From G11 sp947167445 (lineage in GTDB: Bacteria > Bacillota > Clostridia > Lachnospirales > Lachnospiraceae), in NCBI GenBank assembly GCA_947167445.1, contig CAMVID010000005.1:62001-126000 (forward strand): a stretch of 64,000 bases of DNA, given 5' to 3'. The notes beneath the pieces are model-generated. The model was given only the letters and a program-made list of their open reading frames with translations, ran no database searches and had not been told where the DNA came from. Positions 25,936-33,970 of the stretch are shown one piece after another; position 1 is the stretch's first letter, and every line of letters begins with the position of its first letter. A program made the position numbers and the translations under genes.

Positions 25936-25987
25936 TTGCAAGCAATATTCAGCATATGGTATATTAAATATCGACTTCTTTAGTCAA
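25936..25987. promoter_or_regulatory. Overlapping divergent promoters with central palindrome
   Basis: Plus strand: TTGCAA (25936-25941), 18 nt, TATATT (25960-25965) for the TetR gene. Minus strand: TTGACT (25982-25987), 18 nt, TATACC (25958-25963) for DUF6062-CDF. The -10 elements overlap. ATATT-A-AATAT (25961-25971) is a candidate TetR operator. Confidence 0.6.
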
Positions 25988-26006
25988 CGAAAGGTGACCT
26001 AAACCC

Positions 26007-26618
26007 ATGAATGACAAGTTTTTTGATCTCAAAAAAGAGAAGCAGGACCGCATAATCAACGCGGCAATGAAGGTATTTGCCCTCAACGGATACCGAAACG
26101 CCTCAACAGACGATATCGTTAAGGAGGCAGGCATCAGCAAAGGTCTTCTCTTTCATTATTTCGAGAGCAAAATCGGGGTTTACACCTTTCTTTTCGATTA
26201 CAGCGCAAGATACACCACTCTTGAATTAAAGAGCAACGTGGATTCGGATTTGACCGATCTTTTCGAGATTATGCGCCAGATCGAGTTTTCCAAGCTTCTT
26301 ACAATCCGTTCCCATCCATACATGCAGATGTTTTTGAAATCCTGTATGAAGGAGGATATTTTCGAGGCACTGGCTGCCATCGAGGAGAAGCGCACCGCCT
26401 TAAGCGAATTATACGACTCCATCTACATGCAGATAGATCCCTCAAACCTGGTGGAGGATGCCGATAAGGACATGCTTCTCGGAATGATTAAATTCACCAC
26501 CGAAGGCCTTATGAACCGCTACTTCAGAGAGGAATGCTACCAGTCGGTAGAGTTTTATGAGGATGTAAAAGCCTATATAGGCATGCTTGAAAAGATATCA
26601 AAAAGGACGAACCTCTGA
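26007..26618 (+). CDS. TetR-family transcriptional regulator
   Basis: 203 residues. The N-terminal TetR DNA-binding domain is clear: RIINAAMKVFALNGYRNASTDDIVKEAGISKGLLFHYFESK (quoted in pieces: helix-turn-helix STDDIVKEAG, recognition helix SKGLLFHYF). The C-terminal ligand domain is variable and gives no ligand clue. AAAGGTGA precedes the ATG. Divergent from, and with promoters overlapping, the DUF6062-CDF operon, so it probably represses that operon and itself (inference). Confidence 0.9.
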   Translation: MNDKFFDLKKEKQDRIINAAMKVFALNGYRNASTDDIVKEAGISKGLLFHYFESKIGVYTFLFDYSARYTTLELKSNVDSDLTDLFEIMRQIEFSKLLTIRSHPYMQMFLKSCMKEDIFEALAAIEEKRTALSELYDSIYMQIDPSNLVEDADKDMLLGMIKFTTEGLMNRYFREECYQSVEFYEDVKAYIGMLEKISKRTNL

Positions 26619-26633
26619 TGAGATTCGTCCTTT
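26602..26633. terminator. Terminator overlapping the TetR stop codon
   Basis: Arms AAAGGACGAA (26602-26611) and TTCGTCCTTT (26624-26633), T-rich tail on the plus strand. The tetR TGA is in the loop. Confidence 0.8.
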
Positions 26634-26636
26634 ATT

Positions 26637-27473
26637 TTATTTCTTAAGCTCTTCTAAAAGTTTGTCCTTTAAATCCCTTAATTTGTCCTTGGTCTTTGAA
26701 GGTGTTGAAGGGTTGGTCAAAAGCTTGGCCACAAGCTTGGACGATGTCTCAAACTGCTTATTCTCATATGCCAGAACTGCAAGCAAATAATCGATGGTGT
26801 TGGCATCCATTCCGCAAATCTGACCGCTCTCGCTTCCTACAGCAGACATGAATCCGTCAAATGCGTTCTTTAAATATGCCATCTCCTGAGCCTGAATCTG
26901 CTTCTTCATCTCAGCGTTCTCGGGAGTTGCATCCAAAGATTCATTCCACCCTCTCATAAGCCATGCTGTCTTAAGACAAATGAAAGCCTTCTCGGAGTCC
27001 TTAGCCTTACGAACCATTGCATTTGCAAGAGCAAGCTGATATCTCTTGAATGCGAATTCGTAGCTGTAAGTCTCCTTGTTCTCCTCTTCCCATCTGAAGT
27101 TCACGGAAATATTATCCTTAATGAGCTTAGCGGTTCCGGGGCTCATGGGCTTATGGAATCTGGTAAGGGCCGCATATCCGCAGACAGGGCATACAATAAC
27201 GTCATATTTAGTTATATCGATACCCTCGAATACGGTACGTAAATCCATGTCCTGATGGGACATCTTAGCCTTACCGGTCTTCATGTTCTTGGCAGTAATC
27301 TTGCTGTCACATACCGGGCACTCGAATCCCTTGTCAAAAAGAATATCCTTCTCTTCCACTACAATGGGCTTCTTGGGACCTTCAACCGAAACTTCCTTCG
27401 GCTTCTCAAAAAGATCCATTTTTTCAATGTTGCCAAGTCCCATACTGGATAAACCGGAAAATAAATCTGTCAT
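26637..27473 (-). CDS. DUF2225-family zinc-ribbon/TPR-like protein
   Basis: 278 residues. Near residues 50-100 it has a pair of CxxC knuckles, FECPVCDSKI and VIVCPVCGYAAL, typical of DUF2225. From ~130 on there is a helical repeat region (YQLALANAMVRKAKDSEKAFICLKTAWLMRG and onward) resembling TPRs. Cytoplasmic; function unknown, possibly protein-protein scaffold. AAAGGG precedes the ATG. Lies 43 nt downstream of glnS and may be co-transcribed. Confidence 0.82.
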   Translation of the reverse strand: MTDLFSGLSSMGLGNIEKMDLFEKPKEVSVEGPKKPIVVEEKDILFDKGFECPVCDSKITAKNMKTGKAKMSHQDMDLRTVFEGIDITKYDVIVCPVCGYAALTRFHKPMSPGTAKLIKDNISVNFRWEEENKETYSYEFAFKRYQLALANAMVRKAKDSEKAFICLKTAWLMRGWNESLDATPENAEMKKQIQAQEMAYLKNAFDGFMSAVGSESGQICGMDANTIDYLLAVLAYENKQFETSSKLVAKLLTNPSTPSKTKDKLRDLKDKLLEELKK

Positions 27474-27516
27474 GCTGAATCGCCCTTTCGTTGTATTCTT
27501 ATATCATTTTAACACA

Positions 27517-29205
27517 TTATTCTGACTTAGGTAAAACAAAGGAACTCTTAAGTGAAACAATCCTGTTAAATACAAGCTTGCCTTCCTCAGGCTTAGCATC
27601 CTTACAGTCAAGGCAGAAGAAGCCCTGACGTACAAACTGGAATGAATCATAGGGTTTCGCCTTCAAAAGCTCAGGCTCGGCCATACACTCTGTAAGAACT
27701 GTGAGTGAATTGGGATTAAGGTTAAGACTTCCATCCTCCTTGTTATAAACGCCCTTCTCCTCATCAACAATGTTCTCATAGAGACGGCATTCAACCTTTA
27801 CGGCCTCCTTGGCGGGAACCCAGTGGATTGTACCCTTGACTTTACGTCCTGTGAAGCCGCTTCCTGACTTGGTCTCGGGATCATATGTACAGTGAACCTC
27901 AACAACCTTGCCATTCTCATCCTTAACGCAGCCTGTGCAGGTTACGAAGTATGCGCTCATAAGACGAACCTCGTTGCCGGGGAAAAGTCTGAAGTACTTC
28001 TTGGGAGGCTCCTCCATGAAGTCCTCTCTGTCTATATAGAGTTCTCTTCCGAAGGGAACCTGACGGGTTCCAAGTGCCTCGTTCTCAAGGTTATTGGGAA
28101 CCTCAAGCATTTCGGTCTGTCCTTCAGGATAGTTGTCGATAACCAGTTTAACAGGGTCAAGTGCAACCATCATACGAGGTCTCTTAATCTTTAAGTCCTC
28201 TCTGATGCAGTACTCAAGCATTGCATAGTCTGTTGAAGAATTGGCCTTGCTGACACCGCAGAGTTCAACGAACATTCTGATGGATTCAGGGGTAAAACCT
28301 CTTCTTCTAAGGGCTGCAATTGAAACAAGTCTGGGGTCATCCCAGCCGTCTACTATGCCTTCCTCAACCAGTTTCTTGATATATCTCTTACCTGTTACAA
28401 CGTTTGTAAGGTAAAGCTTTGCAAATTCGGTCTGCTTGGGAGCCTGCTCGGGAGTCTCCTTATATCCAAGCTCAATAAGAACCCAGTCGTACAAAGGTCT
28501 GTGATCCTCAAACTCAAGGGTACAGATGGAGTTGGTAATTCCCTCCACAGCATCCTCAATGGGATGAGCATAGTCGTACATGGGGTAAATGCACCACTTG
28601 TCACCTGTATTGTGGTGAGTCATGTGAGCCACACGATAAATAACGGGGTCACGCATGTTCATGTTGGGTGATGCCATATCAATCTTGGCACGAAGCACCA
28701 TGGCTCCGTCCTCAACCTTACCGCTCTTCATTTCTTCAAAAAGCTTAAGGTTCTCCTCCACACTTCTGTCTCTGCCGGGATCGTTCTTACCGGGCTCAGT
28801 AAGGGTACCGCGGTACTCCTTAATCTCGTCGGCACTAAGGGTAGAAACATACGCTTTTCCCTTATTTATAAGCTTAATAGCACCTTCGTACATCTGATCA
28901 AAATAATCGGATGCGAAAAACAGCCTGTCCTCAAAATCAGCTCCGAGCCACTCAATATCCTTCTTGATGGATTCAACGAACTCAATCTTCTCCTTGGTGG
29001 GGTTGGTGTCGTCGAAACGCATGTTGAACTTTCCGCCGTATTCCTTGGCAAGTCCGTAGTTTAAAAGTATGCTCTTTGCATGTCCTATGTGAAGATAACC
29101 GTTGGGCTCCGGAGGGAAACGTGTACAAACGTGGTCGTAAACGCCCTCTGAAAGGTCCTTGTCAATCATCTGTTCAATAAAATTTCTGCTTCTTTCTTCT
29201 GCCAT
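27517..29205 (-). CDS. glnS: Glutaminyl-tRNA synthetase
   Basis: 562-residue class I synthetase charging tRNA-Gln directly. The HIGH motif is GYLHIGHAKS, with PPEPNG just before it and RFDDTNP after it, all GlnRS/GluRS-type. GWDDPR and ALRRRGF are GlnRS-specific landmarks. The KMSKS-type loop reads VVTGKRYIKKLV, so Met-Ser of the usual VMSKR is replaced by Thr-Gly while the Lys is kept. Anticodon-binding beta barrels fill the C-terminal ~220 residues. AGAGGA precedes the ATG. GlnRS in a Firmicute is generally thought to derive from lateral transfer. Confidence 0.95.
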   Translation of the reverse strand: MAEERSRNFIEQMIDKDLSEGVYDHVCTRFPPEPNGYLHIGHAKSILLNYGLAKEYGGKFNMRFDDTNPTKEKIEFVESIKKDIEWLGADFEDRLFFASDYFDQMYEGAIKLINKGKAYVSTLSADEIKEYRGTLTEPGKNDPGRDRSVEENLKLFEEMKSGKVEDGAMVLRAKIDMASPNMNMRDPVIYRVAHMTHHNTGDKWCIYPMYDYAHPIEDAVEGITNSICTLEFEDHRPLYDWVLIELGYKETPEQAPKQTEFAKLYLTNVVTGKRYIKKLVEEGIVDGWDDPRLVSIAALRRRGFTPESIRMFVELCGVSKANSSTDYAMLEYCIREDLKIKRPRMMVALDPVKLVIDNYPEGQTEMLEVPNNLENEALGTRQVPFGRELYIDREDFMEEPPKKYFRLFPGNEVRLMSAYFVTCTGCVKDENGKVVEVHCTYDPETKSGSGFTGRKVKGTIHWVPAKEAVKVECRLYENIVDEEKGVYNKEDGSLNLNPNSLTVLTECMAEPELLKAKPYDSFQFVRQGFFCLDCKDAKPEEGKLVFNRIVSLKSSFVLPKSE

Positions 29206-29220
29206 GTCTATCCTCTAATC

Positions 29221-29273
29221 TGCGCCAAAAACCTGCGCACACGATAAATACGAATGCGTTGCCGCACCCGTAT
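29221..29273 (-). promoter_or_regulatory. Structured leader of glnS
   Basis: Two hairpins between purH-type and glnS genes: 29248-29273 (ATACG/CGTAT plus GTGCG/CGCAT, GNRA-like GCAA loop) and TGCGC/GCGCA at about 29221-29239 just before the ribosome site. No T-box motif and no good T-tail, so role unclear. Confidence 0.4.
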
Positions 29274-29309
29274 CGATATCTTATCACAAATATTTCAAAA
29301 AAGAAAGTT

Positions 29310-30488
29310 TTAGTGGTGGAAAAGGCGTATGCCGGTGAATGCCATTGTCATGTAGTACTTGTCGGCACAATCGATTACCACATCATCTCTTACTGAGCCC
29401 CCGGGCTGAGCAATATACTCAACACCGCTCTTATGAGCTCTTTCGATATTGTCTGAGAAGGGGAAGAATGCATCTGAACCGCAGGTCACACCCTTAAGAG
29501 TTGAAAGCCATGCCTTCTTTTCCTCTCTGGTAAACTCAGTGGGTCTGGTCTTGAAAATCTTCTCCCAAGCCCCGTCCTTTAAGACATCTTCGCACTCATC
29601 GCCCATGTATACGTCGATGGCATTGTCTCTGTCGGCTCTTCCGATATCATCTCTGAACTCAAGGCCAAGAACCTTGGGAGACTGACGAAGATACCAGTTG
29701 TCGGCTTTGCTTCCTGCAAGTCTTGTACAGTGAATTCTTGACTGCTGGCCTGCACCGATACCGATGGCCTGGCCGCCAAGACAGTAGCAAACCGAGTTGG
29801 ACTGAGTGTACTTAAGAGTAATCATGGCTATCTTCATGTCAATAAGGGCTGACGCGGGAATGTCCTTATTTTTGGTAACAATGTTTGAGAAAATAGCGTC
29901 ATCTATCTTAAGTTCATTTCTGCCCTGCTCAAATGTCACACCGTAAACCTGCTTTCTCTCAACAGGGTCGGGAACATAGGTGGGGTCTATCTGAATTACG
30001 TTGTAAGCGCCTTTCTTCTTCTCCTTGAGAAGTGCCAATGCTTCATCCGTATATCCGGGAGCAATTACGCCGTCTGATACCTCTCTTTTGATGAGTCTTG
30101 CGGTATCCACGTCACAAACGTCCGAAAGCGCAATAAAATCTCCGAAGGAGGACATTCTGTCAGCTCCTCTGGCTCTTGCATATGCGCATGCCAAAGGTGA
30201 TAACTCACCCAGATCGTCCACCCAATAGATGCGTGCCAGAGTCTCTGTAAGAGGCAATCCTACTGCAGCACCTGCCGGAGATACATGTTTAAAAGAGGTG
30301 GCTGCAGGGAGTCCCGTAGCCTCCTTAAGTTCCTTAACCAGCTGCCAACCGTTCAAAGCATCCAAAAAGTTAATGTATCCCGGTCTGCCGTTTATTACCG
30401 TAACAGGAAGCTCCTGTCCATTTTCCAGGTAAATACGGGAAGGTTTCTGATTGGGGTTACATCCGTATTTTAATTCAATCTCTTTCAC
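29310..30488 (-). CDS. purH: Free-standing AICAR transformylase
   Basis: Formylates AICAR to FAICAR, the ninth step of purine synthesis. 392 residues containing only the transformylase half of PurH: ELKYGCNPNQ at the start, the catalytic Lys-His in SFKHVSPAGAAVG, and QPGGSVRDD near the C-terminus. The usual N-terminal IMP cyclohydrolase (MGS-like) domain is missing; that step is supplied by the gene immediately upstream. Start codon GTG at 30486-30488, with GAGGG upstream. Part of the guaB/GGDEF-EAL/purO/purH run. Confidence 0.92.
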   Translation of the reverse strand: MKEIELKYGCNPNQKPSRIYLENGQELPVTVINGRPGYINFLDALNGWQLVKELKEATGLPAATSFKHVSPAGAAVGLPLTETLARIYWVDDLGELSPLACAYARARGADRMSSFGDFIALSDVCDVDTARLIKREVSDGVIAPGYTDEALALLKEKKKGAYNVIQIDPTYVPDPVERKQVYGVTFEQGRNELKIDDAIFSNIVTKNKDIPASALIDMKIAMITLKYTQSNSVCYCLGGQAIGIGAGQQSRIHCTRLAGSKADNWYLRQSPKVLGLEFRDDIGRADRDNAIDVYMGDECEDVLKDGAWEKIFKTRPTEFTREEKKAWLSTLKGVTCGSDAFFPFSDNIERAHKSGVEYIAQPGGSVRDDVVIDCADKYYMTMAFTGIRLFHH

Positions 30489-30510
30489 TCCAAAGCCCTC
30501 TCTTCGCTAT

Positions 30511-31221
30511 TTAGTTATTTTTATTGTAAATTCTGGTGTCTACGGCGCCCGTTTCAAGATTGATGAATCTTACGAACAGTGACACCTTGTTGTCTGTATT
30601 TAAGCTTGCCCATACCTTGTCGGCAAAAACGTCAACATCTCCGTCGATGATTACCTTCTTGGGTTCGCCCTCAAAGCTGGGAAGGGGGTCGCCGTCTCCC
30701 ATGTATGTATGAATGAATCTTCCCTCTCCTGCCTTGGGATTCTTATAAGAATATGTATATCTGTTGCAGGATGAAGGGTCTCCGTCGTTGCTCTTTAAGA
30801 TGGACATCTCAAAGAAAAACTCCTCCTCATTGTGAAGAAGTGCGGAAATCCTGGGGGTGAAGTTTGGACCGTCAGGCTCAAACTCTCTGGTTCTTAAACT
30901 CTCTTCGAAGGATTTACCCTCCTTAAGTCCGTCGTAAACTGTATCGGTCTGATCACCGTTTGTAACGATGGTGCGCTTGTCAAGAACTCTGACGGGTGCA
31001 TAGATGATAAGACTGGGGTCTTCAAGCTTGGCGGGATCAAAAGCCTTGGTTCTGATGCCCTCTCCATCCTTCACGAAAACTCTGTTTCTGCTGTTCTCGC
31101 TTCTTCCCATGATGAAGTAAGCCGTAACCGCATGTTTGCCGTCCTTAGACTTGCCTACTACAATCCCTCTTCCGGGATATGCATTTCCTTGTAATTCCTT
31201 TTCAAGTGAGAGTAATTCCAT
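30511..31221 (-). CDS. purO: Archaeal-type IMP cyclohydrolase
   Basis: 236 residues resembling the PurO family (IMP_cyclohyd), which closes FAICAR to IMP. The N-terminal NAYPGRGIVVGKSKDGKHAV and YFIMGRSENSRNRVF parallel the PurO start, in which a glycine-rich strand is followed by an Arg-Ser-x-N-R motif. The later NFTPRISALL is another family-type stretch. Its ATG overlaps the TAA of the GGDEF-EAL gene (TAATG), so it is translationally coupled. It complements the truncated PurH encoded 22 nt downstream. Confidence 0.85.
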   Translation of the reverse strand: MELLSLEKELQGNAYPGRGIVVGKSKDGKHAVTAYFIMGRSENSRNRVFVKDGEGIRTKAFDPAKLEDPSLIIYAPVRVLDKRTIVTNGDQTDTVYDGLKEGKSFEESLRTREFEPDGPNFTPRISALLHNEEEFFFEMSILKSNDGDPSSCNRYTYSYKNPKAGEGRFIHTYMGDGDPLPSFEGEPKKVIIDGDVDVFADKVWASLNTDNKVSLFVRFINLETGAVDTRIYNKNN

Positions 31222-33827
31222 TAATTGACTGCTGCCTCCGAGTTAATATATTTCTTAAGGAAGTTCTTCTTGGGCATGGGTCTGTCAAAGAAGTAACCCT
31301 GAACAAGACGAACTTTCATTCCTTCAAGCACCTTGTACTGCTCCTTTGTTTCGATACCTTCCACACAGATGCTTACGCCGATGGTACTTGCAAGTTCCGC
31401 AACCATCTTGATAAAGGACTGGGAGTAAGCGTCGTCGGAAAGCTCTTTTACGAAGCCCTGATCCACCTTGATAACATCGAAGGGAATCTCTCTGATATGG
31501 TTAAGGGAGGAATAACCTGTTCCGAAATCATCAAGTGCAATACGAACGCCAAGGCTCTTAATCTTGTTAAGAATCTCCTTCATACGCTCCATGTCGTTAA
31601 TTGCCAGGCTCTCGGTAACCTCAAGAGTAAGGTTTCTGGGGTTAATCTCCGTGCGTGTAACTATATCTCTTACTATTTCAAATATATCTGTCTGAAGAAG
31701 CTGCACAACCGAAAGGTTCACATTAACCTTATATTCCGGCTTGCCGTGAGTATTCCAGTAACGGCAGTCTCTGCAGGCCTCCTCCAAAACATGGTTTCCT
31801 ATGGGATTGATAAGTCCCAGGTATTCTGCCAGGGGAATGAAATCCGAAGGAGCAATGAATCCAAGCTCTGCGGAGTTCCATCTGATAAGGGCCTCGGCTC
31901 CCGTACAGGGTGTGCCATCAACAGAGATATCGATAATGGGCTGATAGTAAACCTCAAACTCTCTGTATCCGTCTGCGGTGGCATCTCTCATGTTCTTTTC
32001 CATGTCAAGACGCCTGTTGGAAAGGGACTCTATACCGTCAGAGTAGTTGGCCACACGGTTCTTACCGCTCTTCTTGGCCTCATACATGGCAATATCAGCC
32101 TTCTTGATAAGGTCCTGAACATTCTCGCCGTCGTCAGGGAAATTAACAACACCCATACTCATAGTACAGTAGTAATCCGCATCCTTAAGGAACCAGGGTT
32201 TACCGAAAATATCCTTGATTCCCATGACGATATTCTCAAATTTATCAAAGCTTTCGGGAGAGATAACAACGACAAATTCGTCTCCGCCCATTCGATAACA
32301 GGTGTCCTCAATTCCCTCAATACGCTGAAGAGAGTGGGAAATGGACTTAAGGAGCACATCGCCGTACTGATGTCCCAAGCCATCGTTAATGTGTTTGAAG
32401 TCATCAAGGTCAAGATAGAGAAGAGCACCTCTTGTGTTGTTCTTCTTGGCCTCGTCAACATGTCTTGCCAGGTCTCTTTCACAGCACATTCTGTTGTAAA
32501 GACCCGTCAGGAAATCGGTGTAAGCCTGCTGCTCAATGCGACGCTGATACAGCTTTTTGTCTGTAATATCGTAGAGGGAGAAGAGATCAACCTTTCTTCC
32601 GTCTACCCAGGTAATTCTTGTGCTTAAAAGGTCATACCACATGCCGCCTTCAACATAGGAGAACTCGCAGGAGCCCTTCTTGTCATCCATGGGCTTGCCC
32701 ACATCGAGAAGCTTGTCAATGGTGCCGTCCTTAAGCTCAGCAGAGAAGTTGTTCCTGAAGATTCTGTTGGCAAAAAGCATGGTTCCGTCTTCGCTGTCTC
32801 TCACGTAAATACCGCAGCATACGTTGTCAAGAACAGTCTCTAAGGATGCATAGGAGCCTGCCAGTGAATTCTTCTGGATTCTCTTTGTGAGAATGGACTG
32901 AATAACCTTAACTGCGTCGGAAATAAACTTAATCTCGTCCACGAGCCAGTTCTTCTCGACTCCGGTCATAAGGAATGTGGCGTGCATTCTCTTGCTTCCC
33001 TGAATAATCAGAGGGAAGGAGATAAATGCCCTTATATCATTTTCGGCAAGCTTATCCTTGGCCTCGAAATTTGAAAGGGAATCCGAGGATAAAACTACCG
33101 GTTTATCTCCAAATAAATAACTCATTGAGGGAATGTTTCTGGTCTGGTCAAAGAATGAGACCACACCTTCATGACACCACTCCGTAAGCACATCCATTGT
33201 GTCTGTGCCTGCTGTGGTCTGAATAATCTGAACGCTGCTGCAGCCAATATGCTGCCCAACAATTCTGATGACCTTCTCCAAAAGTGTTTCGATGGGATCA
33301 TCATTGTCAAGAAGTCCCACCACCTCAGTGGTAGCTTCGCTTCTCTCCAAATGTCTTTGAAGTTCCTCGTATGAAACAAGGTTCTTTCTGTTTTCTTCCT
33401 TAACTGTCTCTATATCAGATCTGCTCTGGAGGAGGCTTTCAGATGTCTCTCTTAAAAGGTCCAAAGCATCAAAAAAGCGTTTGTCCGTGGTATGGGTCTT
33501 AAACCGACGAGCCTCGTCGTCGATTACTCCGGCCACAAACCAGGCAAACTGCTTAAAGTTTCCATTGCTCACAGACAAAGCCGCAAGGCGAACACCGTGG
33601 CTTTTGAATTCCTCAACTGCCACATCTTCAAGTGTTCCTTCCGACACTCTGTCCAATAAAGTTTTAATTTCCGACTCTTCAATAAGTTCCTTAAGCAAAG
33701 CCACATCATCTGCGTCTCCGCTCATGTCGGTCACGGGATACCCATCGGTATCGAAGCACTGTGCAAAAAGATCTGCCGTCAGGCAAAACTTTTCTTGAAA
33801 GTGCAAGACTTCCCTACTTAAGTCCAT
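31221..33827 (-). CDS. GGDEF-EAL cyclic-di-GMP enzyme with sensory domains
   Basis: 868 residues. N-terminal ~100: a PocR-like sensor (FQEKFCLTADLFAQCFDTDGYPVT...). About 165-315: GAF-like. About 325-425: PAS-like. GGDEF domain with intact YRMGGDEF (514-518) and no visible RxxD inhibitory site. EAL domain with intact AEALIRW (645-647), NVNLS, EVTES, DDFGTGYSS, IKVDQGF and EGIET. Both diguanylate cyclase and phosphodiesterase activities are therefore possible. No membrane helices. Its stop codon overlaps the purO start by 1 nt, and guaB lies upstream. GGGAGG lies about 14 nt before the ATG, an unusually long spacing. Confidence 0.93.
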   Translation of the reverse strand: MDLSREVLHFQEKFCLTADLFAQCFDTDGYPVTDMSGDADDVALLKELIEESEIKTLLDRVSEGTLEDVAVEEFKSHGVRLAALSVSNGNFKQFAWFVAGVIDDEARRFKTHTTDKRFFDALDLLRETSESLLQSRSDIETVKEENRKNLVSYEELQRHLERSEATTEVVGLLDNDDPIETLLEKVIRIVGQHIGCSSVQIIQTTAGTDTMDVLTEWCHEGVVSFFDQTRNIPSMSYLFGDKPVVLSSDSLSNFEAKDKLAENDIRAFISFPLIIQGSKRMHATFLMTGVEKNWLVDEIKFISDAVKVIQSILTKRIQKNSLAGSYASLETVLDNVCCGIYVRDSEDGTMLFANRIFRNNFSAELKDGTIDKLLDVGKPMDDKKGSCEFSYVEGGMWYDLLSTRITWVDGRKVDLFSLYDITDKKLYQRRIEQQAYTDFLTGLYNRMCCERDLARHVDEAKKNNTRGALLYLDLDDFKHINDGLGHQYGDVLLKSISHSLQRIEGIEDTCYRMGGDEFVVVISPESFDKFENIVMGIKDIFGKPWFLKDADYYCTMSMGVVNFPDDGENVQDLIKKADIAMYEAKKSGKNRVANYSDGIESLSNRRLDMEKNMRDATADGYREFEVYYQPIIDISVDGTPCTGAEALIRWNSAELGFIAPSDFIPLAEYLGLINPIGNHVLEEACRDCRYWNTHGKPEYKVNVNLSVVQLLQTDIFEIVRDIVTRTEINPRNLTLEVTESLAINDMERMKEILNKIKSLGVRIALDDFGTGYSSLNHIREIPFDVIKVDQGFVKELSDDAYSQSFIKMVAELASTIGVSICVEGIETKEQYKVLEGMKVRLVQGYFFDRPMPKKNFLKKYINSEAAVN

Positions 33828-33854
33828 ATAATTATTATTTGCCTCCCAGTAATC

Positions 33855-33897
33855 ATGGCAACTGAGGGAGATTTAAAAAATATCCCACAGTTACCAT
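33855..33897. repeat. Long leader hairpin of the GGDEF-EAL gene
   Basis: 43-nt inverted repeat: ten pairs with one wobble, a mismatch, four pairs, a mismatch, four pairs, 3-nt loop. It lies at the predicted transcript 5' end. Matches no riboswitch class I know. Confidence 0.65.
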
Positions 33898-33898
33898 A

Positions 33899-33927
33899 AC
33901 TATATCACATATTACAACATAAAACAA
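33899..33927 (-). promoter_or_regulatory. Promoter of the GGDEF-EAL/purO/purH operon
   Basis: Minus-strand TTGTTT (33922-33927), 17-nt spacer, TATAGT (33899-33904). Confidence 0.65.
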
Positions 33928-33970
33928 TGTATCTAGTGGTGGTATAATTGTACTATTCTAGATATTGTGT

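Noticed and set aside
29206..29309. T-box riboswitch for glnS
   Set aside because: Only ~100 nt and no conserved T-box antiterminator sequence; hairpins present are generic.
31179..32627. 482-codon open frame on the plus strand
   Set aside because: Exactly antisense to the GGDEF-EAL gene; the translation is low-complexity with no domain, and the minus frame has complete motifs.
33828..33970. c-di-GMP riboswitch upstream of the GGDEF-EAL gene
   Set aside because: No GEMM-I or GEMM-II core motifs; only a simple long hairpin.
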